DNA of 63,983 bases, from positions 1-63,983 of the forward strand of contig NZ_CAOJCM010000013.1 in assembly GCF_948329825.1 (NCBI RefSeq). Reading direction: 5' to 3'. The stretch is from Paenibacillus sp. JJ-100. Its GTDB lineage: Bacteria; Bacillota; Bacilli; Paenibacillales; Paenibacillaceae. The notes beneath the pieces are model-generated. The model saw only the letters and a list, made by a program, of their open reading frames with translations. It had not been told where the DNA came from and did no database searches. Both the position numbers and the translations under genes were made by a program. Shown here piece by piece: positions 17,409 through 24,860 of this stretch (its first letter is position 1; each line of letters opens with the position of its first letter).

Positions 17409-17917
17409 ATGAAGAAAAAGAGAATATCTTGTCCCAAACTGTCGACCAGACTGACCCATCTTTAGTCAACAATCAAGCGAATCTTCAGGAAGGTGGATGG
17501 TTTCCATATCCGCCTTCCAGACCTGCACGATTAATTCCGCCCATTGCTTTGGCTTACATTGGTGACGCTGTGTACGAGGTTGCAGTGAGACAGTACCTGT
17601 TATCCAAAGCGAATATGCGCCCCAACCATCTGCATCGCAGTGCAACCAAGTTGGTGTCTGCCAAAGCACAGAGTCGTATACTGACAAGTATTGAGGCTGC
17701 ATTAACGGCGGAAGAACTAGACGTAGTGCGACAAGGGCGGAATGCGAAGTCTGGTAGCATTCCGAAAAATGCGGATGTACTGGAGTATCGACATGCAACA
17801 GCATTCGAATGTCTGATCGGTTATCTGTACAGCAGCGGACAGCACGATCGAATGGTGCACTTGGTTGGGCTTGGTATTGACCTGGCAGAGCAGGCCTCTG
17901 CTGCAACATTGAAATAA
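17393..17917 (+). CDS. mrnC: Mini-ribonuclease 3 (23S rRNA maturation)
   Basis: A 174-aa RNase III-like nuclease without the double-stranded RNA-binding domain; the B. subtilis homolog trims 23S rRNA precursor ends. The catalytic-domain signature ALAYIGDAVYEVAVRQYL and the C-terminal YRHATAFECLIGYLY, with the metal-binding Glu, are present. The N-terminal 40 residues are a variable extension. The start overlaps cysS by 16 nt; ATG 17405, overlapping the cysS stop, is an alternative giving 170 aa. Confidence 0.92.
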   Translation: MASQMNEEKENILSQTVDQTDPSLVNNQANLQEGGWFPYPPSRPARLIPPIALAYIGDAVYEVAVRQYLLSKANMRPNHLHRSATKLVSAKAQSRILTSIEAALTAEELDVVRQGRNAKSGSIPKNADVLEYRHATAFECLIGYLYSSGQHDRMVHLVGLGIDLAEQASAATLK

Positions 17918-17968
17918 ATGTACTGTATGATTATATATAACAAGCATTAAAGAGAGGAACGAACAAAG

Positions 17969-18715
17969 ATGGAAGAAGAATGGATTGCCGGTAAACACTC
18001 CGTAACGGAGGCGCTGCGTTCAGGCCGGACCATTAATAAAATATGGATTGCCGATACGGCACAGAAACATCTAACACAACCGATCATTGCTGAAGCGAAA
18101 AAACTGGGGATCGTCATCCAGCACGTGGACAAGCGGAAGCTGGATCAAACTGTCCCGGGCATTCAGCATCAGGGTGTGGTTGCTCAGGCAGCGCCTTATG
18201 CTTACGCTGAGGTAGAAGATATTTTGGAAGCAGCGAGATCTAAAAATGAGCAGCCATTCCTCATTTTACTGGATGAGATAGAAGACCCTCATAATCTAGG
18301 CTCTATCTTGCGTACAGCGGATTGCACAGGGGCCCACGGTGTTATTGTCCCAAAACGTCGTTCAGCATCTGTAACAGCTACGGTCTCCAAAACATCAGCA
18401 GGTGCGGCAGAGTATGTACCGGTTGCACGTGTAAGTAATCTCGCACAGACAATCGATCGTTTGAAAGAAGAAGGTGTCTGGGTTGTGGGTACAGATGTTA
18501 CTGCACAGGAAGCTGTGTTTGGAAATGGTGTATTTACAGGGCCGGTTGCACTGGTTATCGGGAATGAGAACAAAGGAATGGGTCGTCTTATTCGTGAAAA
18601 ATGTGATGTTCTGGTTAAATTGCCGATGCAAGGTCAGATTAATTCTCTGAATGCTTCTGTGGCAGCGGGTGTTGTCATGTATGAGGTGCTTCGTTCCCGC
18701 CAAGTGCAGGAATAG
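17969..18715 (+). CDS. rlmB: 23S rRNA (guanosine-2'-O-)-methyltransferase RlmB
   Basis: A 248-aa SPOUT (TrmH-type) methyltransferase. The N-terminal L30e-like substrate-binding domain starts WIAGKHSVTEAL. The knotted catalytic domain shows the three motifs: NLGSILRTADCTGAHG, VIGNENKGM and LPMQGQINSLNASVAAGV. The target G2251 is inferred from the family; a paralogous TrmH function cannot be excluded. It lies in the cysS-mrnC-rlmB-rae1 order common in Bacilli. Confidence 0.92.
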   Translation: MEEEWIAGKHSVTEALRSGRTINKIWIADTAQKHLTQPIIAEAKKLGIVIQHVDKRKLDQTVPGIQHQGVVAQAAPYAYAEVEDILEAARSKNEQPFLILLDEIEDPHNLGSILRTADCTGAHGVIVPKRRSASVTATVSKTSAGAAEYVPVARVSNLAQTIDRLKEEGVWVVGTDVTAQEAVFGNGVFTGPVALVIGNENKGMGRLIREKCDVLVKLPMQGQINSLNASVAAGVVMYEVLRSRQVQE

Positions 18716-18720
18716 ATGAT

Positions 18721-19245
18721 ATGGCTGATTCCCGTGATGTGCTTCTTGTAGACGGGTATAACATGATTGGCGACTGGCCGGAATTATCCAAACTTGCAGA
18801 AAGTGGTGGGTTGGAAGAAGCGAGGAATAGGTTGCTCTTCCGACTTGCGGATTATCAGGCTTTCTCCGGCCGTCGAGTCATTGTTGTGTTTGACGCCTAC
18901 CTTGTGCCAGGACTCGGTAAATCCTTTACACAGAGCAAAATCCAAGTTCATTTTACAAAGGAAAAAGAGACGGCAGACGAATGTATTGAGAGACTCGTTC
19001 GGGAACTAAGCATGCGAAGACGCCAAATTTATGTAGCTACCAGCGACATGGTCGAGCAACATGTCATCTTCGGACAAGGGGCGCTACGCGTGTCTGCCAG
19101 AGAGTTGCTGATTGAAGTAGAGCAGAATGAAAAAGAACTTCAGCAACGACTTGCGGAAGATCAAGCTAGATCAACAAGGAATACAATCGGGGGGAAATTA
19201 AGTCCGGATGTATTAAAGCAGTTTGAACGCTGGAGACGAGGCTGA
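18721..19245 (+). CDS. rae1: NYN-domain ribosome-associated endoribonuclease Rae1
   Basis: A 174-aa PIN-like (NYN/YacP) nuclease; the B. subtilis homolog cleaves certain mRNAs in the ribosomal A site. Acidic positions appear in LLVDGYNMIGDWP, VIVVFDAY, KEKETADECIERL and YVATSDMVEQ. It begins five bases after the rlmB stop, so it is co-transcribed. No intrinsic terminator is evident after it. Confidence 0.9.
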   Translation: MADSRDVLLVDGYNMIGDWPELSKLAESGGLEEARNRLLFRLADYQAFSGRRVIVVFDAYLVPGLGKSFTQSKIQVHFTKEKETADECIERLVRELSMRRRQIYVATSDMVEQHVIFGQGALRVSARELLIEVEQNEKELQQRLAEDQARSTRNTIGGKLSPDVLKQFERWRRG

Positions 19246-19324
19246 TCATAGGGATTTACAATTTTTACAATATTGAAACTATTGACAATTATGTTATAGC
19301 TGTTCTTTTTTAGGGATAGCGTGG

Positions 19325-19354
19325 TTGACGGTTGGAGGTACCATCATATATACT
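19325..19354 (+). promoter_or_regulatory. possible sigma-A promoter of sigH
   Basis: TTGACG (19325-19330), an 18-bp spacer and TATACT (19349-19354), about 60 bp before the sigH start. Confidence 0.5.
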
Positions 19355-19416
19355 GTTCGTATATTTCATAGAGTAGAGTAACGGGGTACCTTGCGTTGCA
19401 GCCGGAGGGATTGTCT

Positions 19417-20061
19417 GTGAGTGTCGACCTCAAAGATATCATGTTATCCAAGTATGATTACCAAAGTGACGAAGACATAGTCGAAGCGGTCCGTGAAGGC
19501 GAAAGCGAAGCGCTGGAGTTTTTGATCAACAAGTATCGCAACTTTGTACGCGCCAAGGCAAGATCTTATTTTTTGATCGGAGCAGACCGGGAAGATATTA
19601 TTCAAGAAGGAATGATTGGTCTTTATAAATCCATTCGTGATTTTAAAGGAGACAAGCTTGCTTCTTTCAAGGCTTTTGCCGAACTGTGTATTACAAGACA
19701 GATCATTACGGCGATCAAAACAGCCACACGTCAGAAGCATATACCACTTAATTCTTATGTATCTCTGGATAAGCCCATTTATGATGAAGAGTCTGATCGT
19801 ACGTTACTCGATGTGATTTGTGGAACTCAGGTCAGTGATCCGGAAGAACTGATTATTAACCAGGAAGAGTTTGTTGGTCTGGAAGATAAAATGTCGGAGA
19901 TTTTGAGTGACCTGGAACGTAAAGTACTGATGTTGTATCTGGATGGGAGATCTTATCAAGAAATTGCAGTGGATTTGGACCGACATGTGAAGTCTATCGA
20001 TAATGCCCTGCAGCGCGTGAAGCGAAAACTTGAAAAGTACCTTGAAGTTCGAGATAATTGA
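19417..20061 (+). CDS. sigH: RNA polymerase sigma-H factor
   Basis: A 214-aa sigma-70 family factor for the transition state and entry to sporulation. Region 2 is highly conserved (LINKYRNFVRAKARSYFLIGADREDIIQEGMIG, quoted in part: KYRNFVRAKARSYF), and region 4 ends with SYQEIAVDLDRHVKSIDNAL. GTG 19417 is preferred because GGAGG at 19404-19408 has eight-base spacing; the ORF extends in frame to TTG 19396, which precedes that Shine-Dalgarno. It sits between rae1 and rpmG as in Bacillus, with its own terminator. Confidence 0.95.
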   Translation: MSVDLKDIMLSKYDYQSDEDIVEAVREGESEALEFLINKYRNFVRAKARSYFLIGADREDIIQEGMIGLYKSIRDFKGDKLASFKAFAELCITRQIITAIKTATRQKHIPLNSYVSLDKPIYDEESDRTLLDVICGTQVSDPEELIINQEEFVGLEDKMSEILSDLERKVLMLYLDGRSYQEIAVDLDRHVKSIDNALQRVKRKLEKYLEVRDN

Positions 20062-20084
20062 ACAAGATTGTTGTCGTTGACGGA

Positions 20085-20113
20085 AAAGGCTCGGTGTTTG
20101 AGTCTTTTTTTAT
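20085..20113 (+). terminator. terminator after sigH
   Basis: AAAGGCTC and GAGTCTTT form an eight-pair stem with one G-T pair around a seven-base loop, running into a T tract. Confidence 0.75.
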
Positions 20114-20251
20114 TGTCTGAAGTTTATATTATTAAAGATTGATAAATACTAGTAATCGCTTGATTCATACCGGAGCAGTGAAAACAATCAGAGATGAGAG
20201 ATACGACGTTTGTGCGGAATTAATAGCCAATGATGAAAGGTTATTCTGTCA

Positions 20252-20280
20252 TTGACATGCTTATACCCTTGTGATAAAGT
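20252..20280 (+). promoter_or_regulatory. sigma-A promoter of rpmG-secE-nusG
   Basis: TTGACA (20252-20257), a 17-bp spacer and TAAAGT (20275-20280). The first transcribed bases contain a short GGCC/GGCT hairpin followed by eight T residues near 20310, which could act as a weak attenuator. The rest of the 20062-20368 gap shows no gene. Confidence 0.72.
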
Positions 20281-20368
20281 GTTTTAGGTAGGCCTATTTT
20301 ACGGCTTTTTTTTCAGGATCAATTTAGAGACTCTGCTTCAATGTGGAAGTCTTCGGGAGGTGTACATC

Positions 20369-20518
20369 ATGCGGGTAATTATTACTTTGGCTTGTACAAA
20401 CTGCAAACAAAGAAATTACACTACGACAAAAAACAAGCGTAATCACCCCGACCGCATGGAGATGAAGAAATTTTGCAAGTTTTGTAACGAGCAGACTTCT
20501 CATCGCGAAACCAGATAG
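20369..20518 (+). CDS. rpmG: 50S ribosomal protein L33
   Basis: A 49-aa protein in the large subunit near the E site. Begins MRVIITLACTNCKQRNY and carries four zinc-ribbon cysteines (9, 12, 36, 39), so it is the zinc-binding (C+) form. GGGAGGTG precedes ATG 20369 with good spacing. Located before secE, as in Bacillus. Confidence 0.93.
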   Translation: MRVIITLACTNCKQRNYTTTKNKRNHPDRMEMKKFCKFCNEQTSHRETR

Positions 20519-20539
20519 TTTTTGGGAGGTGTAGTCGGC

Positions 20540-20731
20540 GTGAAACGTAGTTTCAAATCTCTGATTTCCTTTTTCTCTGAAAGCTGGGCTGAACTTAAAA
20601 AGGTTCGCTGGCCTAATCGTAAAGAGCTGACGAACTACACGTTAATTGTACTTGGTACTGTTGTGGTTATGACGCTGTTTTTTTGGGTCGTAGATATCGG
20701 CATCTCCGCTGTGATCGAAGCGATTATTTAA
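20540..20731 (+). CDS. secE: preprotein translocase subunit SecE
   Basis: A 63-aa single-span membrane protein that clamps SecY. An amphipathic N-terminal helix with SWAELKKVRWPNRKEL precedes one C-terminal transmembrane segment (about 35-60). The start is GTG 20540, eight bases after GGGAGGTG (20524-20531); the longer in-frame form starts before the Shine-Dalgarno. It lies between rpmG and nusG. Confidence 0.93.
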   Translation: MKRSFKSLISFFSESWAELKKVRWPNRKELTNYTLIVLGTVVVMTLFFWVVDIGISAVIEAII

Positions 20732-20753
20732 GAAGGGTCCCAGGTGGCTTGAT

Positions 20754-21287
20754 ATGGAAAAAAGATGGTACGTCGTTCATACCTATTCAGGGTATGAGAA
20801 TAAGGTCAAAGCCAATTTGGAAAAACGCGTAGAGTCCATGGGTATGGAAGACAAGATTTTCCGTGTTCTTGTTCCGATGGAAGAAGAAGTGGTGAACAAA
20901 GACGGTAAGAAAAAGACCGTTATGCGTAAAGTTTACCCTGGATATGTCTTGGTCGAAATGGTACAGACAGATGATTCTTGGTATGTTGTTCGCAACACAC
21001 CAGGTGTTACCGGTTTTGTCGGTTCGACAGGTTCCGGTTCTAAACCAACAGCCTTGTTGCCAGAAGAAGTGGAACAAATTCTGAAGCACATGGGTATGGT
21101 TGAACCTAAGCCTAAAATTGAATTCGATATTAAGGAATCCGTACGAATTAAAGTTGGTCCTTTTGCGAATTTTGTGGGCTCCGTGGAAGAGATTTTGGTA
21201 GACAAGAGCAAGCTGAAAGTACACGTCAACATGTTTGGACGGGAAACACCGCTTGAGTTGGAATACACACAGGTGGAGAAGATATAG
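20754..21287 (+). CDS. nusG: transcription termination/antitermination factor NusG
   Basis: A 177-aa elongation factor. The NGN domain begins RWYVVHTYSGYENKVKANLE and binds the RNA polymerase clamp. The C-terminal KOW domain (about 125-177, VRIKVGPFANFVGSVEEI) contacts Rho or ribosomal protein S10. ATG 20754 has a weak AGGTGG Shine-Dalgarno. It precedes rplK, as in most bacteria. Confidence 0.96.
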   Translation: MEKRWYVVHTYSGYENKVKANLEKRVESMGMEDKIFRVLVPMEEEVVNKDGKKKTVMRKVYPGYVLVEMVQTDDSWYVVRNTPGVTGFVGSTGSGSKPTALLPEEVEQILKHMGMVEPKPKIEFDIKESVRIKVGPFANFVGSVEEILVDKSKLKVHVNMFGRETPLELEYTQVEKI

Positions 21288-21303
21288 TTTCTTCAGGTTT
21301 CTT

Positions 21304-21332
21304 GTGGGAGGGCTGAGAGGCCCGGTGACCAC
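21304..21332 (+). promoter_or_regulatory. GTGGGAGG...CCAC element before rplK
   Basis: GTGGGAGG (21304-21311) and CCAC (21329-21332) enclose a possible GGGC/GCCC stem. A matching element precedes rplA at 21834. Candidate site for feedback by L1 or another ribosomal protein; function inferred. Confidence 0.35.
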
Positions 21333-21355
21333 TATTTTGCAAGGAGGTGTCAATC

Positions 21356-21781
21356 ATGGCAAAAAAGGTAATCAAAATGGTAAAACTGCAGATTCCAGCA
21401 GGTAAAGCAAACCCAGCACCACCAGTAGGTCCGGCATTGGGTCAAGCAGGTGTCAACATCATGGCATTCTGTAAAGAATTCAACGCTCGTACAGCTGATC
21501 AAGCGGGATTGATCATTCCAGTTGAAATCTCTGTATTCGAAGACCGTTCCTTTACATTCATCACTAAAACTCCACCTGCAGCAGTTCTGTTGAAAGTGGC
21601 AGCTAAAGTTGAAAAAGGATCTGGCGAGCCGAATAAGAAAAAAGTTGCTACTGTTAAACGTGATACAGTACGTCAAATCGCGGAAACAAAAATGCCTGAC
21701 CTGAATGCAGCTGACGTTGAGTCTGCAATGCGTATGGTCGAAGGTACTGCCCGCAGCATGGGTATCACCATCGAAGACTAA
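21356..21781 (+). CDS. rplK: 50S ribosomal protein L11
   Basis: A 141-aa protein of the GTPase-associated centre, binding 23S rRNA with L10 and the target region of thiopeptides. The N-terminal domain has LQIPAGKANPAPPVGPALGQ, and the C-terminal rRNA-binding domain ends GTARSMGITIED. ATG 21356 is set by AAGGAGGTG ending at 21349; the ORF extends to a GTG inside that Shine-Dalgarno. Confidence 0.97.
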   Translation: MAKKVIKMVKLQIPAGKANPAPPVGPALGQAGVNIMAFCKEFNARTADQAGLIIPVEISVFEDRSFTFITKTPPAAVLLKVAAKVEKGSGEPNKKKVATVKRDTVRQIAETKMPDLNAADVESAMRMVEGTARSMGITIED

Positions 21782-21833
21782 TTTTCACATGAAACATGGC
21801 TTCGTAAAGCCGGCCGATTCGCGGCCGGTCAAT

Positions 21834-21859
21834 GTGGGAGGTATATCCGCTAAAACCAC
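21834..21859 (+). promoter_or_regulatory. GTGGGAGG...CCAC element before rplA
   Basis: GTGGGAGG (21834-21841) and CCAC (21856-21859) repeat the pattern found upstream of rplK. A GC-rich hairpin CCGGCCG/CGGCCGG lies immediately upstream. Possible L1 autoregulatory site, not proven. Confidence 0.35.
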
Positions 21860-21875
21860 AAAGGAGGAATAAAAC

Positions 21876-22568
21876 ATGGCTAAACACGGTAAAAAATACC
21901 TGGAAGCTGCGAAGCTGATTGATAGCGAAGCAACTTACGAGCCTTCAGAAGCTGTTGAGCTTGTGAAAAAGGCAGCTACTGCAAAATTCGATGAAACAAT
22001 CGAAGCAGCAGTTCGTTTGGGTGTAGACCCTCGTAAACAAGACCAGGCAGTACGTGGTGTTGTTGTCTTGCCACACGGTACAGGTAAAACACAACGCGTA
22101 TTGGTATTTGCAAAAGGTGACAAAGCGAAAGAAGCGGAAGCGGCTGGCGCGGACTATGTTGGTGATGCAGACATGATCAACAAAATCCAACAAGGCTGGT
22201 TCGAATTCGACGTCTGCGTAGCGACACCAGATATGATGAGTGAAGTAGGTAAATTGGGCCGTCTGCTCGGCGGTAAAGGCCTGATGCCTAACCCTAAAGC
22301 CGGAACGGTAACTTTCGATGTATCCAAGGCTGTTCAAGAAATTAAAGCCGGTAAAATCGAGTATCGTCTGGATCGTGCAGGTCAAATTCATGCACCGATC
22401 GGTAAAGCATCTTTCTCTACTGAGCAACTGAATGAGAACCTCAAAGCTCTCATGGACGCTCTGAACCGTGCTAAACCGGCGGCAGCAAAAGGTGTTTATC
22501 TGAAGAATGTAAGTCTTTCTTCTACGATGGGACCTGGCGCACGCGTGAACGCAGCAGCTTTTAGATAA
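21876..22568 (+). CDS. rplA: 50S ribosomal protein L1
   Basis: A 230-aa protein of the mobile L1 stalk. Begins MAKHGKKYLEAAKL and contains the signature KGLMPNPKAGTVT. L1 is a known translational repressor of the L11-L1 mRNA in other bacteria. AAAGGAGG precedes ATG 21876. Confidence 0.97.
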   Translation: MAKHGKKYLEAAKLIDSEATYEPSEAVELVKKAATAKFDETIEAAVRLGVDPRKQDQAVRGVVVLPHGTGKTQRVLVFAKGDKAKEAEAAGADYVGDADMINKIQQGWFEFDVCVATPDMMSEVGKLGRLLGGKGLMPNPKAGTVTFDVSKAVQEIKAGKIEYRLDRAGQIHAPIGKASFSTEQLNENLKALMDALNRAKPAAAKGVYLKNVSLSSTMGPGARVNAAAFR

Positions 22569-22574
22569 TATATC

Positions 22575-22603
22575 TTGACAGACGAGTTCTGTTCTGGTAT
22601 TCT
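22575..22603 (+). promoter_or_regulatory. sigma-A promoter of rplJ-rplL
   Basis: TTGACA (22575-22580), a 17-bp spacer and TATTCT (22598-22603), directly after rplA, giving an mRNA that begins just before the L10 leader. Confidence 0.7.
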
Positions 22604-22639
22604 ATAAAAGTTGTGAGTCCATGTGACTGACCGTTGACA

Positions 22640-22780
22640 TTTGAATATGCTTGCCGTAGACAGTAGGTGCCATCTGGCTTAATTTCCTACCGAGGTGTGA
22701 TTATACAACTTGAAACGATGCAAATCGATTGCGAGTATATATCAAGCCTTCGTGATTCTACGGAGGCTTTTCTTATTGGG
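22640..22780 (+). ncRNA. ribosomal protein L10 leader
   Basis: The conserved L10 leader core is visible: CCGTAGACAGTAGGTGCC (from 22654), the GGCTTAATTTCCTACC pairing partner and CGAGG. It ends in an attenuator hairpin AAGCCTTCGT (22744-22753) / ACGGAGGCTT (22760-22769) followed by TTTTCTTATT. Excess L10, or the L10(L12)4 complex, is known to bind this leader and lower rplJL expression. Confidence 0.85.
22744..22778 (+). terminator. attenuator terminator in the L10 leader
   Basis: A ten-pair stem with one G-T pair, six-base loop and T-rich tail, 30 nt before the rplJ start. Expected to terminate part of the transcripts under L10 control. Confidence 0.78.
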
Positions 22781-22806
22781 ATAAATTTGATCAGGAGGTG
22801 TACAGA

Positions 22807-23310
22807 TTGGCAAACGCAAAAGTGATTCAAGCAAAACAAGAATCCGTTGATGTAGTAACAGCGAAATTGCGCGAAAGCGCGACAACAGTTGTTGTTGACT
22901 ATCGCGGTTTGAACGTTTCCCAAGCTACTGAACTGCGGAAGCAGCTTCGTGAAGCTGGTGTAGAATTCCAAGTGCTGAAAAACACATTGCTTCGCCGTGC
23001 AACTGCTGCAGCTGAATTGACAGAACTCGATAGCGTTCTGACAGGTCCTACTGCGATTGCATTCAGCGGAGAAGATGCTGTAGCTCCAGCCAAAATTCTG
23101 AACGAATTCGCGAAAAAGAACGATGCACTGAAATTGAAAGGTGCTGTCGTAGAAGGTCGCGTAATTGGAGTAGAAGAAGTTAAAGCGTTGGCAGAACTGC
23201 CATCCCGCGAAGGTCTCCTCTCCATGCTCCTCAGCGTGCTTCAAGCCCCTATGCGCAACTTCGCGCTTGCGGTTAAAGCCGTTGCAGAAAAAGAAGAACA
23301 AGGCGCGTAA
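22807..23310 (+). CDS. rplJ: 50S ribosomal protein L10
   Basis: A 167-aa protein forming the base of the L7/L12 stalk. TTG 22807 (ANAKVIQAKQ follows) is chosen because AGGAGGTG at 22793-22800 lies six bases upstream; the longer ORF starts inside that site. The N-terminal rRNA-binding domain contains VVVDYRGLNVSQATELR, and the C-terminal helix for L12 dimers ends AVAEKEEQGA. Confidence 0.95.
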   Translation: MANAKVIQAKQESVDVVTAKLRESATTVVVDYRGLNVSQATELRKQLREAGVEFQVLKNTLLRRATAAAELTELDSVLTGPTAIAFSGEDAVAPAKILNEFAKKNDALKLKGAVVEGRVIGVEEVKALAELPSREGLLSMLLSVLQAPMRNFALAVKAVAEKEEQGA

Positions 23311-23382
23311 GCTACTTGATCTAAATGCTGCTTAAGCAGTAATGGAATACAAAAAAATAAAATTATATATGGAGGTTCAATC

Positions 23383-23745
23383 ATGAGTAAAGAGCAAATC
23401 TTAGAAGCAATCAAAGGCATGACTGTATTGGAACTGAACGATCTCGTTAAAGCAATCGAAGAAGAATTCGGCGTAACTGCTGCAGCTCCAGTAGCTGTTG
23501 TAGGTGGCGGCGCGGCTTCAGCTGAAGCTGAGCAATCCGAGTTCGACGTAATCCTGGCTAACGCTGGTGCTTCCAAAATCAACGTTATCAAAGCAGTTCG
23601 CGAAATCACTGGTCTTGGCTTGAAAGAAGCAAAAGAACTGGTTGACAACGCTCCAAAACCACTGAAAGAAAAAGTGGCTAAAGAAGAAGCGGAAACAATC
23701 AAAGCTAAGCTTGAAGAAGCTGGCGCTACAATCGAAGTTAAATAA
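23383..23745 (+). CDS. rplL: 50S ribosomal protein L7/L12
   Basis: A 120-aa stalk protein that recruits translational GTPases. An N-terminal dimerisation helix (1-30), an Ala/Gly-rich flexible hinge near 35-50, and the C-terminal domain with GLGLKEAKELVDNAPKPLKE. GGAGG precedes ATG 23383. Two hairpins follow the stop. Confidence 0.98.
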   Translation: MSKEQILEAIKGMTVLELNDLVKAIEEEFGVTAAAPVAVVGGGAASAEAEQSEFDVILANAGASKINVIKAVREITGLGLKEAKELVDNAPKPLKEKVAKEEAETIKAKLEEAGATIEVK

Positions 23746-23766
23746 TTTAGCTTTAACAGGCTAAAT
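23745..23766 (+). repeat. post-stop hairpin shared with tuf
   Basis: ATTTAGC (23745-23751) and GCTAAAT (23760-23766) begin within the rplL stop codon. The identical stem, with a shorter loop, begins within the tuf stop codon at 37123. Confidence 0.6.
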
Positions 23767-23774
23767 GAATAAAA

Positions 23775-23810
23775 CAACAAACCCCTTGACTTATATCAAG
23801 GGGTTTGTTG
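23775..23810 (+). terminator. hairpin between rplL and rsmC
   Basis: AACAAACCCCTTGA pairs perfectly with TCAAGGGGTTTGTT around six bases. There is no T run after it, so it is either a partial terminator or an mRNA-stabilising or processing hairpin reducing expression of rsmC and rpoBC relative to rplJL. Confidence 0.65.
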
Positions 23811-23843
23811 CTGTAAATGTAACTATGGAAAGTGAGTGAGGGC

Positions 23844-24446
23844 ATGTCCAATCATTATTATTCGGACAAACCGCAAACAGCACATGATCGTAAAACCACA
23901 GAAGTTGTGCTTCGCGGTTACAGTTTGCGGCTGGTGACGGATGCTGGTGTTTTTTCCAAGAACGGAATCGACTATGGCAGTAGAGTGTTAATTGATGCGA
24001 TGGAACTGCAATCAGGCGCTCAGGTTCTCGATGTGGGATGTGGTTATGGGCCAATCGGGCTTACAGCGGCAAAACTTGTACCGGATGGGCATGTCACCAT
24101 GATTGATATCAACGAGAGAGCGGTTGAGCTTTCCAGAGAAAATGCCAAAGAAAATGGTATTTCCAATGTTACGATCATGCAAAGCAATCTGCTGACTGGA
24201 ATTAAGCGGCACGATTTTGATGTGATCTTGACTAATCCTCCAATACGAGCAGGTAAAGAAACTGTGCACGCTATCTTTGAACAGTCTTATCATCATTTGA
24301 AGACGGGTGGAACGTTATGGATTGTCATTCAAAAGAAACAAGGAGCGCCTTCAGCAAAAGCGAAGTTGGAATCGTTGTTTACAAGAGTGGAAGAAGTAAC
24401 GAAAGATAAAGGCTACCGAATCTTCAAAGCGGTAAAAGAAGAGTAG
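23844..24446 (+). CDS. rsmC: class I SAM-dependent methyltransferase, RsmC/YbxB type
   Basis: A 200-aa Rossmann methyltransferase. The SAM-binding motif is LDVGCGYGPIGL and the catalytic motif is NPPIRAGK, typical of guanine-N2 methyltransferases that modify 16S rRNA G1207. The single-domain form, like B. subtilis YbxB, lacks the N-terminal half of E. coli RsmC. ATG 23844 (MSNHYYSDKPQ) is favoured by homology; GTG 23832 is an in-frame alternative. Located between rplL and rpoB. Confidence 0.88.
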   Translation: MSNHYYSDKPQTAHDRKTTEVVLRGYSLRLVTDAGVFSKNGIDYGSRVLIDAMELQSGAQVLDVGCGYGPIGLTAAKLVPDGHVTMIDINERAVELSRENAKENGISNVTIMQSNLLTGIKRHDFDVILTNPPIRAGKETVHAIFEQSYHHLKTGGTLWIVIQKKQGAPSAKAKLESLFTRVEEVTKDKGYRIFKAVKEE

Positions 24447-24516
24447 CGAAGAAGTGTGTAAGGATCATTTGTGTTTGTAAAGTAAGCAGGGGATCACTTT
24501 TTTTGCAATAGGACCA

Positions 24517-24545
24517 TTGACTTGAAAATCAAGGCATGGTATAGT
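24517..24545 (+). promoter_or_regulatory. sigma-A promoter of rpoBC
   Basis: TTGACT (24517-24522), a 17-bp spacer and TATAGT (24540-24545), 316 bp before rpoB. Confidence 0.7.
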
Positions 24546-24551
24546 TGTAAA

Positions 24552-24842
24552 ATGTCAGTATTAAGATGCCCTAGTTGGCTTTAGCTAACTGAAGATGTTC
24601 AACTTTTTTACGCCGAACCGGGCTTATTATGCCTATGTTTGGCGTATAATATGTACATTTTGGGCAAACTGGGGATAAGAATGTTTTGGAAGGATATCCG
24701 CCGATCAAAGTTGCTCTTTTATCGAACGACATTTCGAATAAGGGCTTTTCTTTATTTGCGGGTGCATTGCTTTGCTCTGTATGTGTACCATTATAAGGTC
24801 ACAAACAGAGGTTCGCAACGAAATTTTTAAAGTGAGTAGACA
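24552..24842 (+). other. long rpoB 5' leader with two inverted repeats
   Basis: No supported gene is present. AGTTGGC / GCTAACT pair near 24572-24590, and TACGCCGAAC (from 24610) pairs with GTTTGGCGTA (to about 24648) with one G-T. The leader may carry regulation of RNA polymerase synthesis; no known RNA family is recognised. Confidence 0.4.
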
Positions 24843-24860
24843 TTGAGGGGTGAGTTTAAG

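Noticed and set aside
22634..22662. TTGACA-17-TAGACA as a second rplJ promoter
   Set aside because: The -10 lies inside the conserved L10 leader core, which would be lost; the upstream promoter at 22575 fits better. Not excluded experimentally.
24639..24830. 63-aa ORF in the rpoB leader
   Set aside because: Basic, no homology recognised; lies in a structured leader and shows no clear Shine-Dalgarno for the first ATG. A start at 24681 is possible but unsupported.
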